Shown here piece by piece: positions 19,774 through 29,667 of a DNA stretch of 64,000 bases. The notes beneath the pieces are model-generated. The model ran no database searches and was not told where the DNA came from. It saw nothing but the letters and a program-made list of their open reading frames with translations. Source of the DNA: Caldicellulosiruptor naganoensis. Its GTDB lineage: Bacteria > Bacillota > Thermoanaerobacteria > Caldicellulosiruptorales > Caldicellulosiruptoraceae. The stretch's first letter is position 1, and each line of letters opens with the position of its first letter. The position numbers were made by a program, and so were the translations under genes. The stretch covers positions 657,501 to 721,500 of the forward strand of contig NZ_CP113864.1 of NCBI RefSeq assembly GCF_026914285.1. Direction: 5' to 3'.

Positions 19774-20253
19774 TTGAGTTTTAAGAATATGCCGATCAAT
19801 ATTGTGCTTCATGAGCCAGAGATTCCATATAATACAGGAAATATTGCAAGGACATGTGCTTGTACAGGTGCTAAGCTTCATTTAATAGAGCCGCTTGGAT
19901 TCTCTTTAGAAGACAAATATTTAAAAAGAGCAGGTCTTGACTATTGGCAGTATTTGGATGTAAAGATATACAAAGATTTGAATGACTTTTTTGAGAAAAA
20001 TCGCGATGCAAATGTCTTTTACTTTTCGACAAAAGGGAAACAGTACTATACTCAGGCGCCATACACAGACAATTGCTATTTGATGTTTGGTAAAGAGACA
20101 GCAGGTCTTCCTCAGTGGCTGATTGAACAGAACATACACAAGACTTATAGAATACCGATGATAAGTGATGTGAGGTCGTTAAACCTTTCTAATGCGGTGG
20201 CAATTGTCCTTTATGAAGCCCTAAGACAGCTGGGGTTTCCTAACTTGGTGTGA
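19774..20253 (+). CDS. trmL: tRNA 2'-O-methyltransferase, SPOUT family (TrmL type)
   Basis: The 159-aa SPOUT protein has LHEPEIPYNTGNIARTCACTG at the N terminus, FGKETAGLP in the knot and a closing RSLNLSNAVAIVLYEALRQ, all typical of TrmL. TrmL methylates the wobble ribose (C34 or U34) of tRNA-Leu using AdoMet. The start may be TTG 19774, three bases after AGGAGG, or ATG 19789, which gives the usual MPINIVLHEP terminus. I report the longer form. Confidence 0.88.
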   Translation: MSFKNMPINIVLHEPEIPYNTGNIARTCACTGAKLHLIEPLGFSLEDKYLKRAGLDYWQYLDVKIYKDLNDFFEKNRDANVFYFSTKGKQYYTQAPYTDNCYLMFGKETAGLPQWLIEQNIHKTYRIPMISDVRSLNLSNAVAIVLYEALRQLGFPNLV

Positions 20254-20294
20254 CAAAGTGAAATGGGAATAAAAAGTAGATAAGGGGGATTTTG

Positions 20295-21137
20295 ATGGGT
20301 GTTACAATTGTGACAGACTCGACAGCTGATTTAAGTCCCCAGATGTATGAGAAATTTGGAATCAAAATGGTGCCACTTACTGTCTACTTTGGAGAAGAAG
20401 CTTATAAAGATTGGTTGGAAATAGACCCCGTTAGCTTTTACCAAAAACTCAAGAATGCTACTGATCTTCCCAGAACATCACAGCCAAGCCCTGATCAATT
20501 TTTAGAGGTTTTTAAAGGTGAGCTTGAAAAAGGAAATGAAGTTGTGTCAATACATCTTTCAGCAAAGCTTTCTGGCACGTACAACTCTGCCTGCATTGCA
20601 AGAGATATGTTAGATAGTAGCAAAATCTTTGTCATAGATGGAAAGACTGCATCCATTGGTACAGGAATTTTAGCAATAATTGCAAAAAGGTTAGCAGATG
20701 AAGGCAAAAGTGCAGAGGAGATTGCAGAGATTATTGAACAAAAGATAAAGACTATTCGACATCTTTTTGCTGTTGAAACCTTGGAGTATCTTAAAAAGGG
20801 TGGAAGAATTTCCCCTGCAAAAGCAACAATTGGTAATATTTTAAATATAAAACCGATCTTACAAATTGTAGATGGTATTGTTGAACCGTTTGACAAGGTA
20901 CGGGGAATGAAAAGAGCGCTTCCAAGAATAATTGAAGAGGTAAAAAATAAAGGACTTGATTTGACAAAACAAGTTTGTGGTCTTTCATATGCGGGAAGCT
21001 TAGATGAGGCAAAAGAATATGAAGGTCTAATAAAAAGTGAACTTTCTCCGGGAGAGCTTATTGTGACGCAGATAGGAAGTGTTATTGGCACATATGTTGG
21101 ACCGGGCACGGTTGCTTTTATATTCTTTGAGGAATAA
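20295..21137 (+). CDS. DegV family fatty-acid-binding protein
   Basis: The 280-aa protein matches DegV/FakB: TIVTDSTADLSPQMYEKFGIKMVPLTVYFG at the N terminus, TSQPSPDQF, then IHLSAKLSGTYNSA and ETLEYLKKGGRIS. These proteins bind a fatty acid and present it to the FakA kinase. No FakA gene is in view. The ATG at 20295 follows GGGGG at a good distance. A hairpin follows the gene. Confidence 0.92.
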   Translation: MGVTIVTDSTADLSPQMYEKFGIKMVPLTVYFGEEAYKDWLEIDPVSFYQKLKNATDLPRTSQPSPDQFLEVFKGELEKGNEVVSIHLSAKLSGTYNSACIARDMLDSSKIFVIDGKTASIGTGILAIIAKRLADEGKSAEEIAEIIEQKIKTIRHLFAVETLEYLKKGGRISPAKATIGNILNIKPILQIVDGIVEPFDKVRGMKRALPRIIEEVKNKGLDLTKQVCGLSYAGSLDEAKEYEGLIKSELSPGELIVTQIGSVIGTYVGPGTVAFIFFEE

Positions 21138-21170
21138 TATAAAAAGTAAAAGTACTCAATGAATTTGTTA

Positions 21171-21190
21171 GCTACAGGGTAGCCTGTAGC
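21171..21190 (+). terminator. Hairpin after degV
   Basis: An 8-bp perfect stem GCTACAGG/CCTGTAGC with a 4-base loop is followed by TTATTATTTAT. The T tract is interrupted, so termination may be partial. The hairpin separates degV from the radical-SAM operon. Confidence 0.6.
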
Positions 21191-21231
21191 TTATTATTTA
21201 TCTACTTTTAAAGAAAGGGTGTGGGAAGAAA

Positions 21232-23079
21232 GTGGTTGTTAAAGACAAGTTATTTAAGCTTCTATACAGCGTTGAAAAGCCTGGAAGATATATTGGAAAT
21301 GAAATAAACATGGTGGAAAAAGACCCAAACAAGGTTGATATAAGGTTTGCGTTTTGCTTTCCGGATATTTACGAGATTGGTATGTCACACTTGGGACTAA
21401 AGATTTTATACCATCTTTTGAACAAAAGAGAAGATGTCTATTGTGAGCGTGCTTTTATGCCATGGATTGATATGCAAGAAAAGATGCAAAAGGAAGGTAT
21501 AAAACTGTTTACACTCGAGACTTTTACTACCTTAGATGAATTCGACATAATAGGTTTTTCGCTTTCATATGAAATGAGCTACACAAATGTTTTAAAGATG
21601 ATAAAGTTATCTGGAATTCCTCTTGAGAGTAAAAACAGGCCCAAAGGTATGCCAATTGTCATTGCAGGAGGGCCTTGTACGTATAATCCTGAACCGCTAT
21701 GGGAGTTTATAGATGTGTTTGTAATTGGTGAGGGCGAAGAGGTTATTTTAGAATTTGTTGACCTTTTTAAAGAGTATAAATTTTCTGAAATGTCAAAAGA
21801 GGAATTTTTGCTAAGGTGTGCAAACATCGAAGGATGTTATGTCCCGTCGTTTTATGAAGTAAAGTACAATCAAGATGGTACTATCAAGGCTATTTTTCCA
21901 ACAACAAGTCAAGTGCCTGGAAAGGTAAAAAAGAGAATTATAAAAGACATGGACAGTGTATACTTTCCAACAAAGATGATTACACCTTTGATTGAAGTTG
22001 TTCATGACAGGGCAGTTGTTGAGGTTTTCAGAGGATGTGGACGTGGATGTAGGTTTTGCCAAGCTGGTGTAATTTACAGGCCAGTAAGGTTCAGAAGTAT
22101 GGGAAAGGTGATAGAGTATTCAAAAGAGCTTATTGAAAGTACAGGGTGTAACGAGCTTTCGCTTATTTCCCTGAGCACAAGTGACTATCCCAACATAGAA
22201 ACTTTAGCAAAGAATATCTTACAATTTACAGAGGACAAAAAGGTAAATATTTCTCTTCCTTCTCTCAGGCTTGACTCAACATCCTTAGAGCTTTTAAAAC
22301 AAATAGAAAAAGTTAGAAAACCTACATTGACATTTGCACCAGAAGCAGGCACGCAGAAACTTAGAGATGTTATAAACAAGAACATTCAAGAAGAAGACAT
22401 ATACTCTACAGTCAAACTTGCTTTTGAAAGAGGATTCCAAAATGTAAAACTTTATTTCATGTTAGGTCTTCCAACAGAGACAAACGAGGATATTATAGGG
22501 ATATATGAGATTGCAAGAAATATAAGACAGATTTATTCGGACCTGGGATTGAAAAAGAGGGTCAGAATTACAGTTTCAACATCATTTTTTGTACCAAAAC
22601 CACATACACCGTTTCAGTGGGAGCCACAGGACAGCATTGATGAGATGAAAAGAAAGATGAAAATGTTAAAAGAAAAGTTGTCAAAAATAAAAGATGTTGA
22701 GTACAACTGGCATGATTTTTATTTGAGCAAACTTGAGGCAGTACTCTCACGAGGTGATAGGAGACTGTCAGCCGTTTTGAAAAATGCTCTTGAACTTGGC
22801 TGCCAATTTGATGAGTGGGGAGAGTTTTTCGACTTTTCAAAATGGCAGTTAGCTTTTGAAAAAGCAAACGTTGACTACAAGTTCTATTCAGACAGAAGAA
22901 GGGATTTTGATGAGATTTTGCCGTGGGAGATGATAGATACTGGTGTGTCAAAAGAGTTTTTGATAAAAGAGTGCAAGCTTGCATATGAAGCAAAACCAAC
23001 ACCTTCGTGTTTTGAAAGTTGTATTGGGTGTGGGGTAGCTACTTTTAAAGGAGGAATCTGTGTTGGCAAAAAGGTATAG
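21232..23079 (+). CDS. B12-binding-domain radical SAM protein (TIGR03960 type)
   Basis: The 615-aa protein has an N-terminal cobalamin-binding-like domain (about 30-190) and a radical SAM core whose cluster motif is CGRGCRFCQAG (CxxxCxxC). The downstream APEAGTQKLRDVINK motif is typical of the family. The C-terminal part has a further cysteine group, CFESCIGCG. The enzymatic reaction of this family is not established. The GTG start follows AAAGGGTG. The 3' end overlaps the DUF2344 gene, a partner commonly found beside it. Confidence 0.88.
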   Translation: MVVKDKLFKLLYSVEKPGRYIGNEINMVEKDPNKVDIRFAFCFPDIYEIGMSHLGLKILYHLLNKREDVYCERAFMPWIDMQEKMQKEGIKLFTLETFTTLDEFDIIGFSLSYEMSYTNVLKMIKLSGIPLESKNRPKGMPIVIAGGPCTYNPEPLWEFIDVFVIGEGEEVILEFVDLFKEYKFSEMSKEEFLLRCANIEGCYVPSFYEVKYNQDGTIKAIFPTTSQVPGKVKKRIIKDMDSVYFPTKMITPLIEVVHDRAVVEVFRGCGRGCRFCQAGVIYRPVRFRSMGKVIEYSKELIESTGCNELSLISLSTSDYPNIETLAKNILQFTEDKKVNISLPSLRLDSTSLELLKQIEKVRKPTLTFAPEAGTQKLRDVINKNIQEEDIYSTVKLAFERGFQNVKLYFMLGLPTETNEDIIGIYEIARNIRQIYSDLGLKKRVRITVSTSFFVPKPHTPFQWEPQDSIDEMKRKMKMLKEKLSKIKDVEYNWHDFYLSKLEAVLSRGDRRLSAVLKNALELGCQFDEWGEFFDFSKWQLAFEKANVDYKFYSDRRRDFDEILPWEMIDTGVSKEFLIKECKLAYEAKPTPSCFESCIGCGVATFKGGICVGKKV

Positions 23080-23695
23080 ATTTTACTTTTCACGGGATCT
23101 GCCTTCTTGCTTTATTTCACATCTTGATATGGTGAGGCTTTTTGAGAGAAGTTTTAGAAGGCTAAATATCAAACTCAAATTTACAGAAGGCTTTAATCCC
23201 CATCCCAAAATCACATTTATTTTGCCAATGGCAGTTGGGCTTTGCTCACCTGAAGAGATGTTTGAAGTTGATGTTGAAGAAGATTTGGATGAGAAGGTAG
23301 TGGAGAGACTTAACTTAATTTTGCCAAAAGGACTTAAAGTATTGAAAATTGAAGAAGCAATTGATAAAATACAAGTAAGCGATATGTATTATAAATGTTT
23401 TATAGAAGCTGAGGAAGATTTTTGTAAACATTTTGAAGAGTTTATGGAAAAAAGCCCAAAGATAAAGCGTGAAAAAGATGGAAAAGTAACATTTCGAAGT
23501 GTTTGGGACTATCTTATAGGTTATGAGTGCCAAAAAAAAGAGGATAATATAGAGCTTATATTTCATATCAAGGTTGTAAATGGAAGTTATATCAAACCAG
23601 AGGATATACTTAAAGCATTTTCAGAAGAATATAATATTGAATATAAGATTATAAGAGTAGAAAGGGAAAAAGTAAATTATCAAAGGGTGATATAA
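23060..23695 (+). CDS. DUF2344 radical-SAM-linked protein (TIGR03936 type)
   Basis: The 211-aa protein starts YRFYFSRDLPSCFISHLDMVRLFERSFRRLNI and continues FTEGFNPHPKITF, the clear DUF2344 signature. It is encoded with a 20-base overlap onto the radical SAM gene, and in some bacteria the two are fused. A GTG start at 23060 has AAAGGAGG upstream inside the preceding gene. Its function is unknown, and the tight linkage to radical SAM and RNase G suggests an RNA or translation role. Confidence 0.88.
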   Translation: MLAKRYRFYFSRDLPSCFISHLDMVRLFERSFRRLNIKLKFTEGFNPHPKITFILPMAVGLCSPEEMFEVDVEEDLDEKVVERLNLILPKGLKVLKIEEAIDKIQVSDMYYKCFIEAEEDFCKHFEEFMEKSPKIKREKDGKVTFRSVWDYLIGYECQKKEDNIELIFHIKVVNGSYIKPEDILKAFSEEYNIEYKIIRVEREKVNYQRVI

Positions 23696-25410
23696 TGCAA
23701 TGTGAAATTATAGTTGATGTCAGTTTTGGTGAGACACGAGTTGCAGTTTTAGAAGATAAAGAACTTGTTGAGATTTATGTTGAAAGGCAAGATCAACAGA
23801 GTATAGTTGGAAATATATACAAGGGCGTTGTTGAGAATATTTTGCCCGGCATGGACGCCGCCTTTGTAAATATTGGTCAGGACAAGAATGCTTTTCTATA
23901 CTTAGGTGATGTAAACAGACTTGAGTTTGGCGATACAGAGGAGTACTACGAGATAAAGACAAATCCGCTCGCTTTGCGATGTGGTCAAGAAATAGTTGTG
24001 CAAGTAATAAAAGAGGCATATGACCAAAAAGGACCAAGAGTAACAACCAATATAACACTACCAGGTAGGTATTTGGTTCTTTTACCGAACACAGAGTATA
24101 TTGGAATCTCAAAGAGGATAGAGCTTGAGGAAGAGAGAGCGAGGTTAAAAGAGATTGCTTGCAGACTGAAGCCAGAGGGTATGGGAATTATTGTCAGAAC
24201 AGCAGCAGAGGGAAAGAGCGAAGAGGTATTAAAAAATGAACTTGAATTTTTGAAAAACCTTTGGCAGAAGATAAGACAAAAGAGCAAAGAAAGTGCACCT
24301 GTTCTTTTATATAAGGACTATGACCTTGTCTTTAAAGCGGTAAGGGATATGTTCACAAATCAGGTTGATAGGTTTGTGATAAATGACAGAAAAAAGTATA
24401 ACAAGATAATAGAATTTTTGTCAACATATGCTCCAAGTCTTAAAAGTAAGGTTGAATATTTTAATCTTGCCACCAACATATTTGAGTATTTTCAGATAGA
24501 ACAAAAACTGCAAAAAGCATTGTCAAAACGTGTATGGTTAAAAAGTGGTGGGTATATAGTAATAGACGAAACAGAAGCATTGACTGTGATAGATGTCAAC
24601 ACAGGAAAGTTTGTTGGTAAAAATGACGTTTCAGAAACAATCCTCAAAACAAATCTTGAGGCAGCAGTTGAAATTGCAAGGCAGCTGAGGCTTCGTGATA
24701 TTGGGGGAATTATAGTTATTGACTTTATAGATATGAAAAATCCAGAACATCAAAAGCTTGTGCTGGAGACTTTGAAAGATGCTTTAAAGCGTGACAAGAC
24801 AAAAACTGTTGTTGTTGGAATAACACCACTTGGGCTTGTTGAGATGACAAGAAAGAAAGTAAGACAGAGGCTCAGCTGTGTTTTGCAAACTTGCTGTCCG
24901 TACTGTCAAGGAACCGGTAAAATCCTGTCGCCTGAGACGGTTGCGTCACAGGTATTAAAAGAGATTGAATGGTACTTTAAAAACAGAGTTGAGGAAAAGT
25001 TTTTTGTTGAGATAAACACAAAGGTGTGCGAGGTTTTGAGAAAGGGTGAAGTTGATAGAATAAAAGAACTTCAAGAAAAGTACAAGAAGAGGATATACCT
25101 AAAGGCTTCTTCTAACATCCATATCAATAAGTTCACAATATGTCCTGTAAAAGATGCTGACCATTACATGGCGTTGTGTGGTGCACTTTCTGAGGGTGAC
25201 GAGGTTTTAGCATTCGTTGAGGAAGAAGACAAGTTCAATTGCCAGAATGCTATTGGATATGTCAACCAGAACAGAATAGAGTTTGATAATGCTTCTGACC
25301 TTGTTGGTAAATACGTCTATGCAAAAGTCGAAAAAGTTTATGGTACCCAGTCAAAAGGCAAGATTTTAGAGGTATGCGAAGAGAATAAAGAGGATGTGAA
25401 GGAATTCTAA
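23695..25410 (+). CDS. rng: Ribonuclease E/G family protein
   Basis: The 571-aa protein has an N-terminal S1-like domain (VGNIYKGVVENILPGMDAAFVNIGQDKNAFLYLGD) and the RNase E/G catalytic core. VIDVNTGKFVG and DIGGIIVIDFIDM carry the metal-binding aspartates. The CCPYCQGTGKI segment matches the zinc-link region. Members cut single-stranded 5'-monophosphate RNA in rRNA and mRNA maturation. Length suggests the RNase G form. The ATG overlaps the end of the DUF2344 gene by one base. Confidence 0.93.
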   Translation: MQCEIIVDVSFGETRVAVLEDKELVEIYVERQDQQSIVGNIYKGVVENILPGMDAAFVNIGQDKNAFLYLGDVNRLEFGDTEEYYEIKTNPLALRCGQEIVVQVIKEAYDQKGPRVTTNITLPGRYLVLLPNTEYIGISKRIELEEERARLKEIACRLKPEGMGIIVRTAAEGKSEEVLKNELEFLKNLWQKIRQKSKESAPVLLYKDYDLVFKAVRDMFTNQVDRFVINDRKKYNKIIEFLSTYAPSLKSKVEYFNLATNIFEYFQIEQKLQKALSKRVWLKSGGYIVIDETEALTVIDVNTGKFVGKNDVSETILKTNLEAAVEIARQLRLRDIGGIIVIDFIDMKNPEHQKLVLETLKDALKRDKTKTVVVGITPLGLVEMTRKKVRQRLSCVLQTCCPYCQGTGKILSPETVASQVLKEIEWYFKNRVEEKFFVEINTKVCEVLRKGEVDRIKELQEKYKKRIYLKASSNIHINKFTICPVKDADHYMALCGALSEGDEVLAFVEEEDKFNCQNAIGYVNQNRIEFDNASDLVGKYVYAKVEKVYGTQSKGKILEVCEENKEDVKEF

Positions 25411-25478
25411 TTTGGTTGAAAAAAGTATAAATTTTTTGATAAAATAGAAGAGCAAAATTTTATGGTGGAGGGAAGCAA

Positions 25479-26036
25479 ATGGTTGAAGCGGGCGATTTTC
25501 GAAGAGGATTGACAATAGAGTACGATGGTCAAATCTTTCAAGTAATTGAGTTTTTGCATGTAAAACCTGGTAAAGGTGCTGCCTTTGTGAGAACAAAATT
25601 AAAAAATATAAAAACTGGCGCAATAATTGAAAAGACATTCAGACCTGATGAGAGAATGCCACTTGCACATATTGAAAGAAGAGAGATGCAGTATCTTTAC
25701 AACGATGGAGAGCTTTATTATTTTATGGACACTCAAACCTATGAGCAGATAGCACTAAACCAAGAGATGGTTGGCGATGCATTAAAGTTTGTAAAAGAAA
25801 ATATGACAGTTACAATACTTTCTCACAACGGTGTTGTGTTTGGTGTAGAACCTCCAAGATTTGTTGAGCTTGAGGTCATTGACACAGAACCGGGCTTCAA
25901 AGGTGATACTCAAACAAGTGCTACAAAACCTGCAAAGGTAGAGACAGGCGCTGTTATTCAAGTACCACTGTTCATCAATGTTGGTGATAAAATAAAGATT
26001 GACACCTCGACAGAAGAGTATTTGTCAAGAGTTTAA
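25479..26036 (+). CDS. efp: Translation elongation factor P
   Basis: The 185-aa, three-domain EF-P has the tip loop [15 protein letters not shown] with K32 at the modification position. EF-P rescues ribosomes stalled at polyproline. No modification gene (yeaJ, epmA type) is visible nearby. A GGTGGAGGG site precedes the ATG. The gene is free-standing between RNase G and the acidic protein. Confidence 0.96.
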   Translation: MVEAGDFRRGLTIEYDGQIFQVIEFLHVKPGKGAAFVRTKLKNIKTGAIIEKTFRPDERMPLAHIERREMQYLYNDGELYYFMDTQTYEQIALNQEMVGDALKFVKENMTVTILSHNGVVFGVEPPRFVELEVIDTEPGFKGDTQTSATKPAKVETGAVIQVPLFINVGDKIKIDTSTEEYLSRV

Positions 26037-26139
26037 TTTAATGGATTTTACAAGTTTTATATAAGTGTGTATAAACAATTTTTGATGGGTAAATATTAAG
26101 TATAGAAAGAGGTTATCTTATTTTTAGGAGGCTAATTTT

Positions 26140-26637
26140 ATGGAAAACTTATATGAAAAGGTAGCATATTTAAGAGGTTTAGCAGACGGGCTTGGGGTGA
26201 GCGAAGAGTCAAAAGAAGGAAAATTAATAAGAAGCATCATTGATGTGCTGGACGAGTTTGCAGATGCTATAAATGAATTAGATGTGAAATACGCTGACCT
26301 TGAAGATGTGGTTGAGAATATCGATGAGGATTTAGAAAAGTTAGAAGATGAAGTTTATGATTATGATGATGAAGACTATGATGATTACTATGACGAAGAA
26401 GATGAGGACGAAGATTTAGTTGAAGTTACGTGCCCAAATTGCAAAGTGACATTCTACTTAGAAGAAGATGAGTACTTAAACGAGGACGAAATTGAATGTC
26501 CAAACTGCAACGAAGTTATCTACCTTGACGAGCTGGTTGAAGATTATGATGAGGAAGAATATGACGAAGATTATGAAGATGAAGATGAAGATGAAGAAAA
26601 AGATAAAGAAGGAAGACAAGAGAATGATAGAATTTAG
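26140..26637 (+). CDS. Acidic zinc-ribbon protein (CD1247 N-terminal domain type)
   Basis: The 165-aa protein starts with a helical domain (YEKVAYLRGLADGLGVSEESKEGKLI) that is common in Clostridia as the CD1247 N-terminal domain. Then follow a highly acidic D/E/Y-rich stretch, a four-cysteine ribbon (CPNC at about 104-107 and CPNC at about 127-130) and a second acidic tail. The acidity and low complexity are striking. The function is unknown. An AGGAGG site precedes the ATG and a terminator follows. Confidence 0.85.
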   Translation: MENLYEKVAYLRGLADGLGVSEESKEGKLIRSIIDVLDEFADAINELDVKYADLEDVVENIDEDLEKLEDEVYDYDDEDYDDYYDEEDEDEDLVEVTCPNCKVTFYLEEDEYLNEDEIECPNCNEVIYLDELVEDYDEEEYDEDYEDEDEDEEKDKEGRQENDRI

Positions 26638-26643
26638 AGTTTA

Positions 26644-26680
26644 AAAAAGCCGGTGACTTAATGTGCCGGCTTTTTGTTTA
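26644..26680 (+). terminator. Intrinsic terminator after the acidic protein gene
   Basis: AAAAAGCCGG (26644-26653) pairs with CCGGCTTTTT (26666-26675) around a 12-base loop, and the T-rich 3' arm continues as TTTTTGTTTA. Confidence 0.88.
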
Positions 26681-26778
26681 TTGATGTCCTTTGATAGGTA
26701 TGAGGTAATTGTTGTAGATTAACAAAAAGTTTTCATTTGATTGTGTATAAAATGTATAATAATAAGATTGTCAAATTA

Positions 26779-26807
26779 TTGACATTGCCAAGTAGTTTAG
26801 ATATAAT
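26779..26807 (+). promoter_or_regulatory. Consensus sigma-A promoter of the serine operon
   Basis: TTGACA at 26779-26784 and TATAAT at 26802-26807 have a 17-base spacer, a perfect sigma-A consensus. It lies about 41 bases before the aminotransferase start. I see no riboswitch or attenuator in the short leader. Confidence 0.88.
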
Positions 26808-26847
26808 CAAACTTAAATAATTATTTAGTTTTGCTGAAAGGGGTAGA

Positions 26848-28017
26848 ATGATAACCATGAGAAAACCAAAGCTTTTAATGACGCCTGGTCCAACTCCACT
26901 TCCACCAGAGGTAATTGCTGCCATGTCACAGCAGATTATTCATCATCGAACAAAAGAATTTGGTGAAATTTTTTCAAGAGTTAACGAAAACCTAAAAAAG
27001 GTTTTTCAAACAAAGAACAACGTACTCACCTTTGCAGCATCGGGTACTGGTGCAATGGAAGCAAGTGCTGTCAATTTCTTTTCTGAAGGCGATACCGTTT
27101 TAGTTGTATCAGTGGGGGTTTTTGGTGATAGGTTTATAAATATATGCAAAACATTTGGTTTGAATGTTATTGAGAAGAAATATAACTATGGGGATGTTGC
27201 AAATATAGATGAAGTAATTGAAATAATTGAAAGCAACAGAGATATAAAAGGTGTGTTTATAACTCACAACGAAACATCAACAGGTGTTACAAACCCCATA
27301 GAAAAGCTTGCAAGGTATCTAAAAAATACAGACAAGATTTTAATTGTTGATGCTGTAAGTTCGCTTGGTGCAATTGATTTAAAGACTGATGAGTGGGGAG
27401 TTGACGTTGTTGTTACAGGTTCTCAAAAAGCTTTGATGTCCCCGCCTGGACTTGCTTTTGTTTCTGTATCAGATAAGGCATGGGAATTTTATAAGACTTC
27501 AAAATTGAGAAAATTCTACTGGGACTTTAAGAAGTACCAGGACAACCTTTTAAAAGAAACCCAAGACACACCATTCACTCCTGCAGTGACATTAATTAGA
27601 GCTGTTGATGTGGGACTGAAGCTTATTCTTGACTATGGACTTGAAAACAACTTCAAAAGACATGCAAGACTTGCACATCTTACCCAACTTGCTGCTGAAA
27701 AGCTGAATTTAGAACTTCTACCCAAAAAGGAATACTCTTCTGCTGTTATCACTGCAATCAAGTCTCCAGAAGGTGTTGATATAGAGAAGGTAAGAAAGAT
27801 AATGAATCAAAAATATGACATAATGGTAACAGGAGGACAAGCATCACTTAAAGGGAAGATTATAAGAATTGGACACATGGGATACGTTGACGAGTTTGAT
27901 CTTTTAAAGACAATTGAGTGTTTTGAGCTTGCACTTTTGGAGTGCGGTTATAAAAATTTTGAAGTTGGAGAAGCAACTAAAGCAGTGCTTCAAGAAATTG
28001 CCAAGGAGGTAAGATAA
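26848..28017 (+). CDS. Class V aminotransferase (serine/alanine-glyoxylate type)
   Basis: The 389-aa PLP enzyme starts KLLMTPGPTPLPPEVIAAM and has the PLP-lysine region TGSQKALMSPPGLAF. It belongs to the serine-glyoxylate/alanine-glyoxylate group rather than the SerC group. Being directly upstream of serA, it may supply the phosphoserine aminotransferase step or deaminate serine. This is inferred from context. The start ATG at 26848 has AAAGGGG upstream. Confidence 0.9.
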   Translation: MITMRKPKLLMTPGPTPLPPEVIAAMSQQIIHHRTKEFGEIFSRVNENLKKVFQTKNNVLTFAASGTGAMEASAVNFFSEGDTVLVVSVGVFGDRFINICKTFGLNVIEKKYNYGDVANIDEVIEIIESNRDIKGVFITHNETSTGVTNPIEKLARYLKNTDKILIVDAVSSLGAIDLKTDEWGVDVVVTGSQKALMSPPGLAFVSVSDKAWEFYKTSKLRKFYWDFKKYQDNLLKETQDTPFTPAVTLIRAVDVGLKLILDYGLENNFKRHARLAHLTQLAAEKLNLELLPKKEYSSAVITAIKSPEGVDIEKVRKIMNQKYDIMVTGGQASLKGKIIRIGHMGYVDEFDLLKTIECFELALLECGYKNFEVGEATKAVLQEIAKEVR

Positions 28018-28021
28018 GTAA

Positions 28022-29617
28022 ATGAAAGTATTGGTTACAGAAAGGATTGCAAAAGAAGGTATAGAGATTTTAAAAAATGAAGGAATTGAAGTTGACGAAA
28101 AAATAGGGCTTTCGCACGAAGAGATTTGCAACATTATAGGCGGCTACGATGCTTTAATTGTCAGAAGTGCTACAAAAGTAAATGAAGAGATGATTAAGTG
28201 TGGGAAGAACTTAAAAGTGATTGCAAGGGCAGGCGTTGGAATTGATAATGTGGATGTAGAAGCTGCAACAAAACAAGGTATAATTGTGGTCAATGCTCCA
28301 GATGGCAATATTATGGCGGCTGCAGAGCTCACAATCGGACTTATATTCAGCATATTCAGGTACATTCCACAGGCATATATGTCTTGCAAACAGGGGGATT
28401 TTAGAAGAAGTAAGTTCAAGGGCGTTGAACTATACGAAAAGACAGCTGGAATTATCGGATTTGGCAAGATTGGAGCGTTGGTGGCTGAAAGACTAAAAGC
28501 GTGCGGAATGAGAGTTATTGCGTATGACCCATATGTCTCTGATGAGAAGTTCAAAAAATATGGCGTAGAAAAGGTAGATTTTGAAACTCTCTTGAAAGAA
28601 TCTGATCTTATAACAATTCACACACCCAAGACACCGGAGACTTATAATTTAATTTCCGAGAAAGAATTCAAAAAAATGAAAAAAGGTGTTAGGATAGTAA
28701 ACTGTGCACGCGGTGGAGTTATCAATGAAAAAGACCTTTACAATGCGATAAAAGAAGGTATTGTTGCAGCAGCAGCGCTTGATGTTTTGGAGAAAGAGCC
28801 AAACTTTGAGCTTGAGAAACAGGAATATTACAACCCACTTTTGGAGCTTGACAATGTTGTAATTACACCTCATTTAGGAGCGTCAACTCAAGAAGCGCAG
28901 GTGAATGTTGCTGTATCTGTTGCAAAAGAGGTTGCAGCAGTGCTAAAAGGCGGCATTGCAAAAAATGCTGTCAATCTTCCTGCATTTGAGAAAGAAAAAC
29001 TTGATGAGATTTTGCCATACTTAGAACTTGCTGAAGCAATGGGCAAGATTTTCATCCAAGCAGAAAGAGTCTTTGCGAAGAAAATAGAGATTATCTATAG
29101 CGGACAGATAGATGAAAAGATGACAACATGGCTCACACGTGCACTTTTGAAAGGCTATCTTGAGTTTTCTGTTCAGGACACTGTAAATTATGTGAATTCT
29201 CAAGTTTTAGCACAAGAACAAGGCATTGAGGTAATTGAGAGCAAAACACACGAAGGCGGAAAGTTCAAGAATATGATAACTGCAAGGTTTACAACAGATG
29301 AAAAGGTTTTAGAACTTGCTGGTACAGTTTACAACAATGAAGGGAGAATTATAGATTTCTTTGGATACAAAGTTGACTTCAAGCCAGAAAAGTACATGCT
29401 CCTTATTCAAAATATTGACAAGCCTGGTATGATAGGTAAAATTGGTACAATTGTTGGGGAGTACGGAATTAACATTGCTACAATGCAGGTTTCGCGCAAC
29501 AAAAAAGGTGAAAAAGCTGTTATGGTATGTGAGATTGATGGGGCTTTGCCAGATGAAGCGGTTGAAAAGCTCAAAAATACAGATGGTATCTTGAGAGTCA
29601 CAATGGCAAAACTATAA
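28022..29617 (+). CDS. serA: D-3-phosphoglycerate dehydrogenase
   Basis: The 531-aa protein is the long SerA form: D-2-hydroxyacid dehydrogenase core with NAD motif GIIGFGKIGALVAERLKACGM, the catalytic HLGASTQEAQ segment, an intervening ASB domain and a C-terminal ACT domain (PGMIGKIGTIVGEYGINIATMQVSR). It makes 3-phosphohydroxypyruvate, the first step to serine, and ACT suggests serine feedback. It follows the aminotransferase by four bases. Confidence 0.96.
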   Translation: MKVLVTERIAKEGIEILKNEGIEVDEKIGLSHEEICNIIGGYDALIVRSATKVNEEMIKCGKNLKVIARAGVGIDNVDVEAATKQGIIVVNAPDGNIMAAAELTIGLIFSIFRYIPQAYMSCKQGDFRRSKFKGVELYEKTAGIIGFGKIGALVAERLKACGMRVIAYDPYVSDEKFKKYGVEKVDFETLLKESDLITIHTPKTPETYNLISEKEFKKMKKGVRIVNCARGGVINEKDLYNAIKEGIVAAAALDVLEKEPNFELEKQEYYNPLLELDNVVITPHLGASTQEAQVNVAVSVAKEVAAVLKGGIAKNAVNLPAFEKEKLDEILPYLELAEAMGKIFIQAERVFAKKIEIIYSGQIDEKMTTWLTRALLKGYLEFSVQDTVNYVNSQVLAQEQGIEVIESKTHEGGKFKNMITARFTTDEKVLELAGTVYNNEGRIIDFFGYKVDFKPEKYMLLIQNIDKPGMIGKIGTIVGEYGINIATMQVSRNKKGEKAVMVCEIDGALPDEAVEKLKNTDGILRVTMAKL

Positions 29618-29667
29618 AAAGTTGCTATCGAAAAGAAAAAACTGAGAAAGAAAGGGTTTTGCAAAAG

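Noticed and set aside
26340-26637. Acidic low-complexity stretch as a non-coding repeat
   Set aside because: The frame is intact, has two CPNC pairs with conserved spacing and a good ribosome site, so it is coding.
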